17,104 bases of DNA, taken from NCBI GenBank assembly GCA_007124395.1, contig SLFF01000344.1, positions 1 to 17,104 on the forward strand, given 5' to 3'. Shown in pieces: positions 16,935-17,104 of this stretch. The number at the start of each line of letters is the position of its first letter. Within the stretch, counting starts at the first letter, position 1. The notes under the pieces were generated by a model that saw only the letters and a list, made by a program, of their open reading frames with translations, was not told the DNA's origin and searched no databases. The translations under genes were made by a program, and so were the position numbers. Origin of the DNA: Thermomicrobiaceae bacterium. Its GTDB lineage: Bacteria > Chloroflexota > Chloroflexia > Thermomicrobiales > Thermomicrobiaceae.

Positions 16935-17104
16935 ATGGCCGTTGCTGAGCGAAATCTCACAATCGCCAGTGACATGCTGAATCATGGCTCTCCGAGTCTT
17001 GAGCAACCAGCCTTCGAATGGATCGTGGTGCTGAGCTACTCTGCGGCAGTTCGAAGTATGAACGCGGGATTGCTGGCGCTAAACGGCACGAGACCTCGCA
17101 CCCA
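16935..17104 (+). CDS. HEPN-like protein, 5' part (cut by window end)
   Basis: An open frame from ATG 16935 runs off the right edge; 56 residues are visible. AERNLTIASDMLNHG is followed by WIVVLSYSAAVRSMNAGLLALNGTRPRTH, which matches the pattern of HEPN/UPF0332 proteins (a helix with Y-x-A-x-x-x-x-x-A, then a G-x-R-P-x-TH turn before the second long helix). The catalytic R-x4-6-H motif would be further downstream, outside the window. GGAG (16917-16920) is 14 nt upstream, rather far, but no other in-frame start exists nearby. HEPN proteins are often RNases or toxins paired with a small upstream partner; here that is inference from 56 residues. Confidence 0.55.
   Translation, partial: MAVAERNLTIASDMLNHGSPSLEQPAFEWIVVLSYSAAVRSMNAGLLALNGTRPRT

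Overview
The window is GC-rich, densely coded bacterial DNA. It probably comes from a Chloroflexota member near Sphaerobacter/Thermomicrobia. This is an inference from three things: a formate dehydrogenase with an NrfD-type membrane subunit, a secreted glycosidase-like protein with the C-terminal YFERARFE...VQLGLLG repeats common in that phylum, and frequent GTG starts. No rRNA, tRNA, insertion sequence or CRISPR array was seen.

Layout: (1) 1-4006, plus strand: the 3' part of a molybdopterin formate dehydrogenase catalytic subunit, its four-cluster iron-sulfur subunit and an NrfD-like quinone-site membrane subunit, as one tight operon. (2) 4003-6495, minus strand: an M14 zinc carboxypeptidase with a GATase-like C-terminal domain, converging on the operon with overlapping stop codons. 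(3) 6668-10770, plus strand: a Cof-type HAD phosphatase, a secreted glycoside-hydrolase-like protein, a VOC-fold protein and a DinB-like protein, closed by a perfect 11-bp hairpin. (4) 10865-15790, minus strand: an LLM-class (F420/flavin) oxidoreductase, a small membrane protein, an OsmC/Ohr peroxidase, a peroxiredoxin-like gene interrupted by an in-frame UGA, an M20 dipeptidase and a DHDPS-family aldolase. (5) 15937-17104, plus strand: an acidic protein of unknown function, a 99-aa protein, and the start of a HEPN-like protein cut by the window edge.

The main discovery is the gene at 12939-13427 (minus), which ordinary ORF calling misses. It reads as a 162-residue AhpC/TSA-like peroxiredoxin only if the UGA at 13281-13283 is translated. 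That codon falls exactly on the peroxidatic Cys of an RGHW-C-PPCR active site, giving U-P-P-C. A hairpin with a GUU apical loop lies 21 nt downstream of the UGA, as expected for a bacterial SECIS element. The gene is therefore predicted to encode a selenoprotein. It follows an M20 peptidase by 21 nt and precedes an OsmC/Ohr thiol peroxidase, so the segment carries two adjacent peroxide-reducing enzymes. Formate dehydrogenase, the commonest bacterial selenoprotein, is in the same window, but its Sec/Cys position lies upstream of the first base, so its status cannot be read here.

The remaining genes look like ordinary metabolic or accessory genes. Long open frames antisense to them are GC-driven shadows and are not annotated.
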